Assembly (NCBI RefSeq): GCF_030272615.1
Contig: NC_081414.1
Location: forward strand, 915,193,648 to 915,257,647
DNA: 64,000 bases
Direction: 5' to 3'
Origin: Cryptomeria japonica
Taxonomy: Eukaryota; Streptophyta; Pinopsida; Cupressales; Cupressaceae
Below the pieces are notes generated by a model. It saw nothing but the letters and a program-made list of their open reading frames with translations, did not search any database and was not told where the DNA came from. Shown here in pieces: positions 11,504 through 20,940 of the stretch. How positions within the stretch are numbered: position 1 is the first letter of the stretch; every line of letters begins with the position of its first letter. Both the position numbers and the translations under genes were made by a program.

Positions 11504-14364
11504 CGTCTCTCTGATTTATTAGCTTGGCTTTGTCTTGATTAAATTGCTTTACCAATGTAATTTTTAGTTCCTTTGCATGTTTTTTCTCTGTGGTAGCCTG
11601 GGCAACATCTTCCAATGATTTTACTTGATTGCCCACTACTGTGCATAGAAGTTTCAACTAAGCCAATGAGGAATCTGTACCAAAAAGATTAGTATCAAGA
11701 ACTTAGGTTGAAAAAGTATCAACAACAAGTTGAATAAAATCTTTTTCTTTCTAACTTCTCAATTCCTCCAATCTTTCTTGAGTAAGTTGAATACTTCTCA
11801 GGAGCTCATTTTCATCTACCAATTTGGTGAGATAGGTAAGAGTTGATACATTGAGATCGGTGGAATCAACCTATTTAACTTGAGTTTGATCTTCGATTGT
11901 CTTGGGAGTCTGTCCACCTACCTTTTCTTTGATCTCCTCTTGTCTCTTCTTCTCCTACTCTCTTCTTTCTCCTTAGCCTCCTTGTCAGCCTTCTCTTTTT
12001 CTTCTTTCTCCTTCTCCAGTTTTTCTTTCTCTGTCTTCTCCTTCTCTAGTTTCTCCTTCTCTACCATTTCCTTCTTCGTTTCTCTTTCTCCTATTTCTCC
12101 TTCTCTTCCTTTTCCTTTTCCGCTTTCTCTTTTTCTTGTTTCTCCTTCTCTTCCTTTTCCTTCTCTGTTTTCTCTTTTTCCTATTTCTCCTTCTCTTCCT
12201 TTTCCTTCTCACTTTCTCTTTTTCCTATTTCTCCTTCTCTCCCTTCTCCTTCTCTGCTTTCACTTTCTCCTATTTCTCTTTCTATTCCTTCTCCTTTTCT
12301 GCTTTCTCTTTCTCTACTTTTTCCTTCTCCACTCTCTCTTTCTCCGCTTTTTCTTTCTCCATTTTCTCCTTATCTTCTTCCTTCAGTTGAGTACCTTCAC
12401 CATCTAGTGCATCAACATCAATAGGGTCATTTTTCCCAATTACTCTTTCTCCCTAATCATTGAAGGTTTCATCTGGTTTAGATGTAGATAGGTCAGGCTC
12501 TTGCTCAGCCTGCTGATTTGCTTCAAATACCTCTGCATCTTGATAACTTCTTTAGCCTGTAGATGGGTGTCTTTTTCCACCTCAGAGACTTTGCTTCCAA
12601 GTAACTGAATTCTTCTCTTTCACATGAAGAAGATGCCTTTGTACCGATTAAGAAGCTCAAATAATTCAGAATTAGAGGCATCTAGAAAATATTGGGCAAA
12701 AATTTGCTCCTGAATTTCTTGCTCCTTTTCAATGACAATGCACCATTTATTATCCAAATAATTATACAAAGAATTAGAAACAACAGGTTTAATATCAATC
12801 AGAGACTGATCATTATCACATAGATACTTAATAAGTTCTTTCTCTACCTCCTTATTTTCAATATCGCTAAGATCATCAAATAATATTTTAGATCATCAAG
12901 AATTTTCCTTCTAATGTTCTTTATAATCTTTTGATAATGTGTCATAGGCTTGTAAGATGGAACATGTATATTTACCAATGTAGAGGTTGTAGGTACATTA
13001 CTTGTTGGCTTGGTCTTCTTACTTGACTGCCTCACCTTCTTTATTTCTTCTTCCAATTCAGTGTTTACTGAATTTTGTGCTTCGTTCTTGTTTCTCTTCT
13101 TCCTCTCAAATACCTTTGGCAGAATAGCCTCTAGTTTCTTCTTGGCTGGTGACCTCTTGGTCACTTTAGGACTAGTAGTAGATGTAACTAGTGTCGATGC
13201 TGATGGCACATCTTTCCTCTTCTTCTTCTTTAGTACTATAGTAGGATTAACCCTCTCAAAGTAGTTACCATTCCTCTTCTTCTTTGGATCAAGCGGTGAA
13301 GCAAGTAGGGTAGAGACATACCCAATATGTATATCATTCACCACTTCATATCCTATAGGTTCAACTTCATCTTGTCTAGGCTCAACTGCTTCCATTATGC
13401 AATGATCCACTTTGATTGTGAAACAAATATCATGTTCATACTTCTTAACCAGGTCACCTGATATTCTTGTTCTTTGGCTCATCTTCAATCTAAACTCATC
13501 AAAATACTTGTCTAGAGTCTCCAGAGAAGTAGATCCCACTTCTTGTAGATTATCCTTGATTTATCTGGTAACCGGTTGGTCACTTGACCATTGAACATCA
13601 CCAACTCCTAGAAAATAACCTTGAAAGTAGAAAAATAACCCAACAAGTAGTTGAGCGAATTTGAACCTTAGTGTCTTGTCCTCTTTGATGGATTTCAAAT
13701 TCTCCATGAGTTGTTTTTGCATGTAGGTACACAAGTCATACTTTGCATCTTCCTTAATCGTCCAATAAGTAGCATGAACCACAACTATAGAAACATAATT
13801 CATTTTGCTAGCATAGAATACTCTATACTCGATCACCATGCATGCATACTTCACCAAGTCATCTTTAATGGGGTTGACAGTCATTTCCCTCTTGTCGCTC
13901 ATAGAATTGGTGAGCTCTGTCACTTTATTTTTTGTGATCTTACGAAGAACAAGAACTTCACTACTATTGCAGAAACCCATCATGACATGGATTGCCTTTG
14001 ATGTGATATCATGGGTTTGCCCAAGATAAATCTTGTCACCATAAACCCTACTAATAATAATTCTTATATGATCTTTTGTGAATTCCTCAAGAAAATATAC
14101 TGCATTGTGGAGTTTCTTCTTCTCGATTACGCTATACTTTGGTTTAATCTTCTTATCTTTTCCACAAAACAAACTCAACTAGGAGTGAATTACTAGAGAC
14201 CCTAGGTCTTCTAGTTTGCAATCAATATACCCAGAAACATCCCCTTCAACAATGACTCCCACAAGAATTTTAGATAGGGCATTGTATTTCACCTTCTTCC
14301 TAAGGGATTCAGATGACTCCTCAGGTGCGAAAGAGCTAGAAGAGGCTTTGGATGCAGAAGCCAT
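11504..14364 (-). pseudogene. D ORF2: long uncharacterised frame with Lys/Glu repeat
   Basis: I do not recognise the product. From the ATG at 14364 (MASASKASSSSFAPEES) one frame runs to 12844, about 507 codons. It is broken only by TAG at 14179 and TAA at 13561, and the protein pattern continues across both. After a frameshift near 12850-12870 it continues in another frame (ELIKYLCDNDQSLIDIK..) to a tract of EKEKAEKEK-type heptads on 12380-11985. A Leu/Glu-rich helical tail reaches 11504, where the M LTR cuts it. The N-terminal 270 residues look globular and the middle (13300-13000) is Lys/Ser-rich and probably disordered. It could be an extra ORF carried by a retroelement, or a captured host gene; I cannot place it in a family. 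Confidence 0.6.
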
Positions 14365-14911
14365 GTCTAAATAATTTTGAATGATGAAAGTGATTCAACA
14401 AAAAAATAACTTTTCACTCTGAACTAGGGTTCACCAATATTGAGCACAACACACTTCTCCAAGAGCTTGCTTTACCACTCTGACCTCCACTCTAGATAAC
14501 TTGAAATGATTATTGAATCTTGCACAAGATTTCTTTCTTGATTTCTTCGAATGCAAGATTGATCACTTTTGTCACTCTGCTCAGGTTAGAAAATCCTTCT
14601 TTCAAAATAGGTAAGTAAAAATGACTACAAGATTCACCTTTATAATGCTCCTACCTACCATAATAAATTCATCACCATTAGGGTACAAACCCTAATTTTA
14701 CCTTTTACCACTTTATTTCTTTTGTTGATCGACAGGTTATCTAATACTGATAAAAACACTTTACCGATATGCTCTGGGGGTTCAAAACATTGTTACCGAT
14801 ATTTTCCCCCTTAATCTTTTCGAAGCTCAATTTTCTGATTCAGGGGTCTCCACACTGGGTGTGCAAAACTTGTACATCTTCTGGCTTCTCTTCAAATTTC
14901 TTTTTCCAAAT
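14365..14911 (-). other. D ORF2 leader region with TATA-like box
   Basis: No coding is seen except the tail of ORF1 read-through near 14850-14911. Minus-strand TATAAAGG (14644-14637) lies about 280 bases upstream of the ORF2 ATG, so ORF2 may have had its own promoter. A purine run TTAAGGGGGAAAATATC (near 14815-14800) resembles a polypurine tract but is not followed by a recognisable LTR start. Confidence 0.4.
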
Positions 14912-16100
14912 TTAATCCATATTAGCCTGAATGGTTTCAATATCGACCTTTCCTTCTAGGTCGACTAGTTTGTCTCCTAATGGATTCTGTCTAAGTCTAC
15001 ATGATCTAGCAATATGTCCCGGTTTGTTACAATGATAGCATACCATACTAGGTGCTCTCCATGGTCTGGTGTTCACATTCCCATTCTTTCTCCTACATGT
15101 TGCAGTAGTGTGACTGCTACCACCCATTCATTACTCCATAACCATTTGACCTATGGTCATAGGTTCTATACTGGTTTGGGTTCCAATTCAGAAGAGGTTC
15201 TAGGACAACTCCTTTTGATCTTGATGCATAATCTCCAGAGTTGTTCATAACTGACATACACTCAAAATATCTATGCCCAAACTTGGTGCATGCATAACAA
15301 TGACCATTAAATCTACCAGTTCTAGCCTTCTAGTTATACACATTGTTTTGCATGTAAGGGAAATTATTATAAGCCTTGCTCCTACATACATTGGTAGTAT
15401 GTCCTTCCTTATGACAGTTAAAGCATATAGGTTTTAACTTTGGCTTACCTTTGTTTTTATTGTTGTTCTTAGGTACTGGTTGCTCTTTTAGTGCATCAGT
15501 ATTGGTTTCAAAGGTTTCACCTTCTTCATATGCAGAGAAACTAAGTCCAAAGGTATCCTTCAATGGCTTCATTGATTGCAACTTTTGGTCCAAATTCGCA
15601 GCACTCCGGTTGAACTTTTCAAGTATCTCCTTCATCTTAGCAAGTTCCTTGGAAAGAGCTTCATTGTTCTTCATTAGAGTTTCATTCTAAGAAATGGCTC
15701 CATTTAGTTCTGCTTGCATTTCTTCTTTCTCCTCCTTACCCTCTTGCAAATAAGCAATGATGGTACCAATTTCTTGTTTCAAATTAGAGTTCTCATGCTT
15801 CTTGTCCTTCACTAGATCTTTAGCTTTTCTTTAGTTTTCTAGTTCCTGACTTATCCTAATCGTTAGTCCTTCTAGCTCCCTCCTCAGGTTAGTTTTGGAA
15901 TCATTCAGTTTGTCAACTTCTTCAACTAGGGCATCCATGTCTGCTTTATTAGAAGAGTTGTTTTCAGTAATCTCCAACATTTACTCAGCAAGTTCTCTTC
16001 TTTTGGTTAAAGACGCTTTATACTTGACCTTACGTTCATCATAGGCTTTCTCAGATTTAGCTAGATGGTGAGTGAGTTCCCTCATGCTATATTCTCCCAT
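14912..16100 (-). pseudogene. D ORF1: coiled-coil/zinc-knuckle Gag-like protein
   Basis: The start ATG is at 16100, 37 bases past the primer site (MGEYSMRELTHHLAKSEKAY). The first ~200 residues are Lys/Glu/Leu-rich and predicted coiled coil. Three CCHC knuckles follow: CFNCHKEGHTTNVC (about 15428-15387), CYACTKFGHRYFEC (about 15285-15244) and CYHCNKPGHIARSC (about 15041-15000). No UBN2 Gag domain, protease, integrase or RT is seen, so this would be an RNA-binding Gag-like protein of a non-autonomous element. There are in-frame stops at 15981 and 15330 and a frameshift between about 15170 and 15127. The frame is also open upstream through the primer site into the LTR to 16205. The same coiled-coil plus multi-knuckle layout occurs within the Gag of F. 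Confidence 0.68.
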
Positions 16101-16136
16101 ATCTCCTTTCAAGTGGTTAGACTTAAAGAAAGGTTG

Positions 16137-16148
16137 GCTTCGATACCA
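16137..16148 (-). other. Primer binding site of element D
   Basis: The minus strand reads TGGTATCGAAGC, a tRNA-Met-type site with two changes from TGGTATCAGAGC, two bases after the LTR end TTCATCA. It shows that 16151-17260 is the 5' LTR of D. Confidence 0.8.
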
Positions 16149-16150
16149 AT

Positions 16151-17260
16151 TGATGAATACTAAGAGGGGGGCTGAATTAGTATACCCAAAAACTTTACCA
16201 AACACTTAAGGAAATTTACTGCAGACCAGTATAGCCTTTTAAACAATAATCTAGTTAATAAACCAAAAAGACAAATAGCAAATAAAGCATTCACCCACAA
16301 TACCACAATCACCATAAAACAAGATATTTTGACATGGAAACCCAAATGGGAAAAACCATGGTGAGTAAAACTCACAAGTCTACTATCTATAGAATAACAA
16401 CCAGACCAGTTAAGGACTTACAATGTTCTTCACCAGAATAGATCCTGTTAGGAATCCAGATCTCTATTAGGAGATAAGTCCTATTAAAGACTACCCTGTT
16501 AAAGGATTTTATATTCACGACTATGAACCACCTTGTTAGAGGATTTTGGATAGGCTTAACTAAGCCTACCCAGTTAAGGGTTTCAGACTTGTCGAAGAGA
16601 TTAGTAATCAACAAGTAAGTGATCTAAAAAGTAGCATAGAATGCTTAGTTAGATACTTGATAGCTCTCTATTAATGGATTACAGCATTACTTTAGTCTTG
16701 TGTCCTTTGCACGTTCAATCTCTATTGTAAGATACCTTCCTTCAAAAATCTAAAATCCTTATGCAACCCTACTACACACACATAAAACCCTAGACACGAT
16801 GTCCTCATATAGGAATTTGATTTCATGTTGGTCCAATTAGACTACAATTTCGTAGATATAGTACATCTAGACACAATTCGTAACATGACACAAAAACACC
16901 ATAATAGTGTCAGTTCAAGTTTATTGGTTAACAAAACACAGTATATCTATTACTGGTTTTATAAACAAAAACTAGTAAACTGGAACATAGTGTTCTTATC
17001 CTAAAAATATTGGTAGCCACTTGGGGTCCTCGTACCTCTTTGACTTCCTCATACTGCTTGAGATCCTCACTCATTCTTTGACCGGTAAGCTCCTTCTGCA
17101 AACACAGATAGTCTTCAACAAACAAAGACTATGCATATAATGAAATACAATACCGGTTTGAACAATACATCACATAGTATCCATTGAGAATAACTCATAC
17201 AATAAATAAGCGTGTGTCCATCAATGACAATCACAACTAAACATCATCCAAATACCAACA
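16151..17260 (-). repeat. 5' LTR of element D
   Basis: This 1,110-bp LTR begins TGTTGGTATTTGGATGATG and ends CTTAGTATTCATCA on the minus strand. It contains the conserved GGTTTTTCCC..TGGGTTTCC module (near 16365-16330), the C-rich tract near its 3' end (about 16168) and AACNGGGT-like words at 16400-16600. A short open stretch at 17125-16928 with Glu/Lys-rich codons is unexplained. Flanking ATTAT at 17261-17265 is the candidate target duplication; its partner should lie left of the window. Confidence 0.75.
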
Positions 17261-17959
17261 ATTATGACCATGAGGATGTGAGGTATCGTAAGAGTGATCT
17301 TGAGTATTTCCCCCAAATATGACATAAGGTCTCCTCTTGTCACGATTTTAAATTTTTGCTTGAGTTTAATTGTATGAATTGGAATGATCTTGGGTATCAT
17401 CATGAGCATGTGTGGTGATATTTCTTCTCCATGGGAAATGATGACTGTGGGGTTGTTCATGAGAGTTCCTAGTAAAATTGGTGTGAGAATGTGTATGTGT
17501 TTGGAATTTTAGGTTTTTGAAATAGGGAGGAAGGTGACTTAAGAACGAGATTCTCTCTCTTATTACCACCATTATTAGGTCTCCTAAGTCTTGTATTAGC
17601 TTGATTTGTTTGATTTGTATCATCCTGCAAAATTTATGATATATCAAAATCATGAGGTAGTCTTGTTCTACTTTGTGTTGTAACTTGTAGGAAATATTTT
17701 TTATGATTTCTTGAACCAATTTATTAAATTGGGGATCCATGATAGTTTCCTCAACTTCTAGAGAATCAAAAGATGCATTGTCATTGTCATTATCATTTCC
17801 ATCGTTGTTGTCATTTTTGTCATTGTGTCGTATATTAGTGTGGTTTTCAAATTGATTGTAGAATTCATATCCATCAAACTCATAGGTACTTATGTTTAAA
17901 GACCTTAAATATTCTTCGGCTTCCCTTCTAGACCTTTGTGAATGGGTTTCAACCATGAA
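17261..17959 (-). pseudogene. Gypsy gag N-terminal fragment of element L
   Basis: The ATG at 17956 opens a frame starting MVETHSQRSRREAEEYLRSL. It matches, with many substitutions, the start of the K gag (59396, MVETCLQKSRRETKEAQES), including the later VEVEETIMD and FNKLVQEII stretch. It is a Tat/Athila-style Ty3/gypsy Gag N-terminus. It becomes frameshifted after about 17560 and is cut at 17261 by the LTR of D. On the other side G is inserted 4 bp upstream of the ATG, and the L leader resumes at 63401. Confidence 0.75.
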
Positions 17960-17964
17960 CTAAA
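17960..17964. repeat. Target site duplication of G, left copy
   Basis: CTAAA is repeated exactly at 63396-63400 after the G 3' LTR. Joining the two flanks rebuilds the L sequence around its gag start, as seen uninterrupted in K (near 59390-59405). Confidence 0.85.
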
Positions 17965-19358
17965 TATTGGCACAACTGTTGATGCTATTGATGAACCGAT
18001 ATAAAGACTACTGGTGATGATATAATTTAGATATTGTTTGATGACTTGATGATCAGTTTGTGTTAACTGGCAAATAGGACTTTAACCCATAAATGTGAAA
18101 CTATGTTATGCTTAAGTAATTGGATCTTGAGATTGATGAGGAATTTGGTGTTGTGGTTTGGAATATATGTTTCTAACACTGTATTGAGGTTATGATCAAA
18201 CTGCATCATGTTTTGGCTATCAGAAGTCATGTTTGTGATTGGGTGATGTATTTTCTATAGGGTTTTAGTAAGGTTTAAGAAACGACATTCAAATCTTATA
18301 ATTGATAATGATTTTGAGTTCGGTGGTGTATTACATTATGTTTTTAAGATGGTGATGACATAGCTGAATCCACACAAAGTGATAAGATGTTGCTTTGGTG
18401 TGACCAAAGAGAGAATTTCTTAGGAATGAGCAAAGTGCTTAGTAGAATGAGCTAAGGGTTTGAAATTTTATCAGATTGAAGTGCGGTGATTATTCAAAAA
18501 CTGTAATTTTCTTGGAATTTGTTGTAATCATCTATACAATGCTTTGTAAAGATCTGTAATGATATATGATGTAAATTCATTTGAATCTTTATGTACTTAG
18601 GGTTTTGTAACCAAATAAGTTGTAAAGTCTATTTAGGGTAAGTCTATGATGATTTACTATGTTGGTGATCAAAGGAAGAGTGTGTGGCCGAACCAAGTGT
18701 GTATGTTTGCAAGAGAGAATCATATTGGAGCGGGAAAGGATTTGTACAAGCAAGGAGAGACTGATATTTTCAGATCATACATCTGTTGTTCCTTAACAGT
18801 TGCAGAAAGCTCAAAATCCCTTAACCGGGTAGGTCTTGACAGGCCTGATTGTATAAATCCCTTCACTGGGTGACTCATTAGCTTGGGTTCTAAATCCTTT
18901 CACAAGGTTACTCCTAATAGAGTAAAGCTCCTAACAAGGTTGAGGTAAATCCCTTAACCAGGGGACTCATAACAAGGTCTGCTCCTAATCTGACATATTT
19001 GTAAGCTCTTAATTGGGCTAGGCTCCTAACAGGGTGCATTATGAAAGAGTGCAAAAATCTTGTGGGTACCAACTCCCACCATTGTTTTTCCCATTTGGCT
19101 TTCCACATGAAAATATTGGTGTTCATGTGTTCATTGGTTTCTTATGTGTTGAGTTGATATCTTTCTTTTACATGCATGTTGCTGAACACTTTGAAGAATA
19201 GTTTGATAAATATGATCAATAGTATGATTTCAGTTATTACCGGTACTGTTTATGAGTTATTTTGAAAGACGTTTTTGGTGGTTGTTAAAGTTTTAAATTT
19301 TATTATTATTACTAATTCATCCCTCCTCTCAGTAATAATCAATTCCTCACAAATAACA
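17965..19358 (+). repeat. 5' LTR of element G
   Basis: This 1,394-bp LTR starts TATTGGCACAAC, whereas the 3' LTR starts TGTTGGCATATTGGCATAAC, so the first 8-bp unit is missing here. It ends CACAAATAACA and is followed two bases later by the primer site. It contains a cluster of CCTTAACCGGGT/CCTAACAGGGT words (18820-19045), the TTTTTCCCATTTGG..TTTCCA module (19083-19107) and the C-rich tract CCCTCCTCTC (19321-19330). About 77 bp present in the 3' LTR (46380-46460) are absent. Confidence 0.9.
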
Positions 19359-19360
19359 AA

Positions 19361-19373
19361 TGGTATCAAAGCC
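19361..19373 (+). other. Primer binding site of element G, split by F
   Basis: TGGTATCAAAGCC follows the LTR by two bases. F is inserted so that its CCTTG duplication overlaps the last bases of this site. The sequence downstream of the site resumes at 27386 (GTCCTCTATGTGCAG). Confidence 0.9.
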
Positions 19374-19376
19374 TTG

Positions 19377-20778
19377 TGTTGAACATAGAGTACCACTGAG
19401 AGGGGGGGAGGGGTGAATCATTGGTTCCTAACTTGAAATCTTTACCAATCCAATTCCACACAATCAAATTTTTACTTAACCACTAAACAGTCATACCGAT
19501 AATGCAAAAGAGAAGAACAAGGAGATCATCCACACTCAAGAAATTCACAACACCAGATTTACAAGGAAAACCCAATATGGGAAAAACCTCAGTGAGAAGA
19601 GATGCTGGACACTACTACTCCAATCCAGCCTCAAAAGTAAAACACAAATTTACAAAGATTTTGGGAACCAAACCAAGGAGCACCAATCCCTGCACCAAGC
19701 TTCAACTTGGCAATGTATAATGAAATACTATTTGAATACAGTTAAGGCTTCTTGTTGCAAATAAAATTTTGCAACTCTTGAATCAAATTAATCTTTGCCG
19801 GTTTACAATCTTTTCTCCTCCACTAGAACTCACACTACTAGTTGTGAAATTGTTGTCTCTATTTCTCAACCTTTGTTATCTGTCTCCCTCTCACACATAG
19901 TCTCTCACTAGGATGCTACCTTCTCTACCACACCTGACCAATTAGGCTCAACTGTCAGACTATGATACTTCTGGTAGAATCCTCTTACCGATTTGCTTGC
20001 TCACTCTCACTTCTCTCTTCTCTCCAATCTTCATGACATCAACAACATTTTCTATCTGTAGCTCTCATTTCTTATTGGATGATTTCCCACCAAAATGCAA
20101 TTCAAATTTTTGATAGTTAGGGTTTCCTCACCATATATGAGGCAAACCAAATCCAATCAAATCTTGCATGATTCGATCACCTTGATGTCCATCTATTCAT
20201 CTCCGTCATTTTCATGCCTTTTAACACACATTTTCCAAAAAAGAGAACCACGATCCATTATTTTGATCTACATCTATCCAACTGCTATTAATACCTCTAT
20301 TGTTTCCTTCTCAAGGTATTCTTTCAATCTGATCTTCTTTCTTTGATCTAGGTGCCAACTGCTCCCCTTATCTTCCTCTGTCATTCCTTCTTTCTTGAGC
20401 CGCAATCAGTCTGATGCCATCCCTTGATTTGTAGTTCTTTCATTAATGGCAAATATCTATTTCATCAACCCTATCGATGAAGCTTCAGCAACCATGACAC
20501 ACTTGCCACCTCAGCTCCACATGACATCACACCAATCAAGACACGACCTACCAACATGGAGAAAGACACAACCAACACATATAGGTAAAACCCTTTGCAA
20601 GTAGAGTGTTCTTCTTCTGTTAACCGGTATATCATCCTGTACCAGTTGCACATCTTTACTTCCAGTGGTATGAGACAACTTTTAACATTCCGCCTCTTCA
20701 TCATGAGCAAGAAACCATCCTCCATGTTCAATCTCCACCAGTTAACATCAATGAAAACTTAGTGCCAAAATACCAACA
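19377..20778 (-). repeat. 3' LTR of element F
   Basis: This 1,402-bp LTR starts TGTTGGTATTTTGGCACTAAG and ends GGTACTCTATGTTCAACA on the minus strand. It aligns along its length with 26101-27380 but holds one copy of the 38-bp unit that is tripled there. A GGTTTTTCCCATATTGGG module (minus, near 19590-19570) and a G-rich tract (plus 19401-19415) match the shared LTR modules. Confidence 0.93.
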
Positions 20779-20792
20779 ACCTCCCCCTTTGG
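20779..20792 (-). other. Polypurine tract of element F
   Basis: Minus-strand GCCAAAGGGGGAGGT directly precedes the LTR start at 20778, with GACATCAAT upstream of it, as in the other copia elements here. Confidence 0.85.
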
Positions 20793-20940
20793 CATTGATG
20801 TCAACTTTTCACATTCCACTCCATACTAGTACATTTCTCCCCCTTTGACATAAATGACAAAGGGTACTTGCACACTCCCCCTTTGTCCCTGACCTAACTC
20901 CCCCTGTGTCATATAGAACCTACCTAGGCAGATGCTACAA

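Noticed and set aside
11880-12407. Plus-strand 175-residue frame rich in Ser, Phe and Leu
   Set aside because: It is the complement of the Lys/Glu heptad repeat of D ORF2; low-complexity shadow.
14800-14815. Polypurine tract and 3' LTR boundary for D near 14800
   Set aside because: The purine run is suggestive, but the next bases do not resemble the D LTR start (TGTTGGTATTTGG), so D ORF2 is treated as internal to D.
18646-18873. 75-residue plus-strand frame in the G LTR
   Set aside because: It lies in the LTR, has no family features and is interrupted in the 3' LTR copy.
19361-19373. tRNA gene fragments at TGGTATCARAGC sites
   Set aside because: These are primer binding sites complementary to a tRNA 3' end, always next to LTR ends; no cloverleaf is present.
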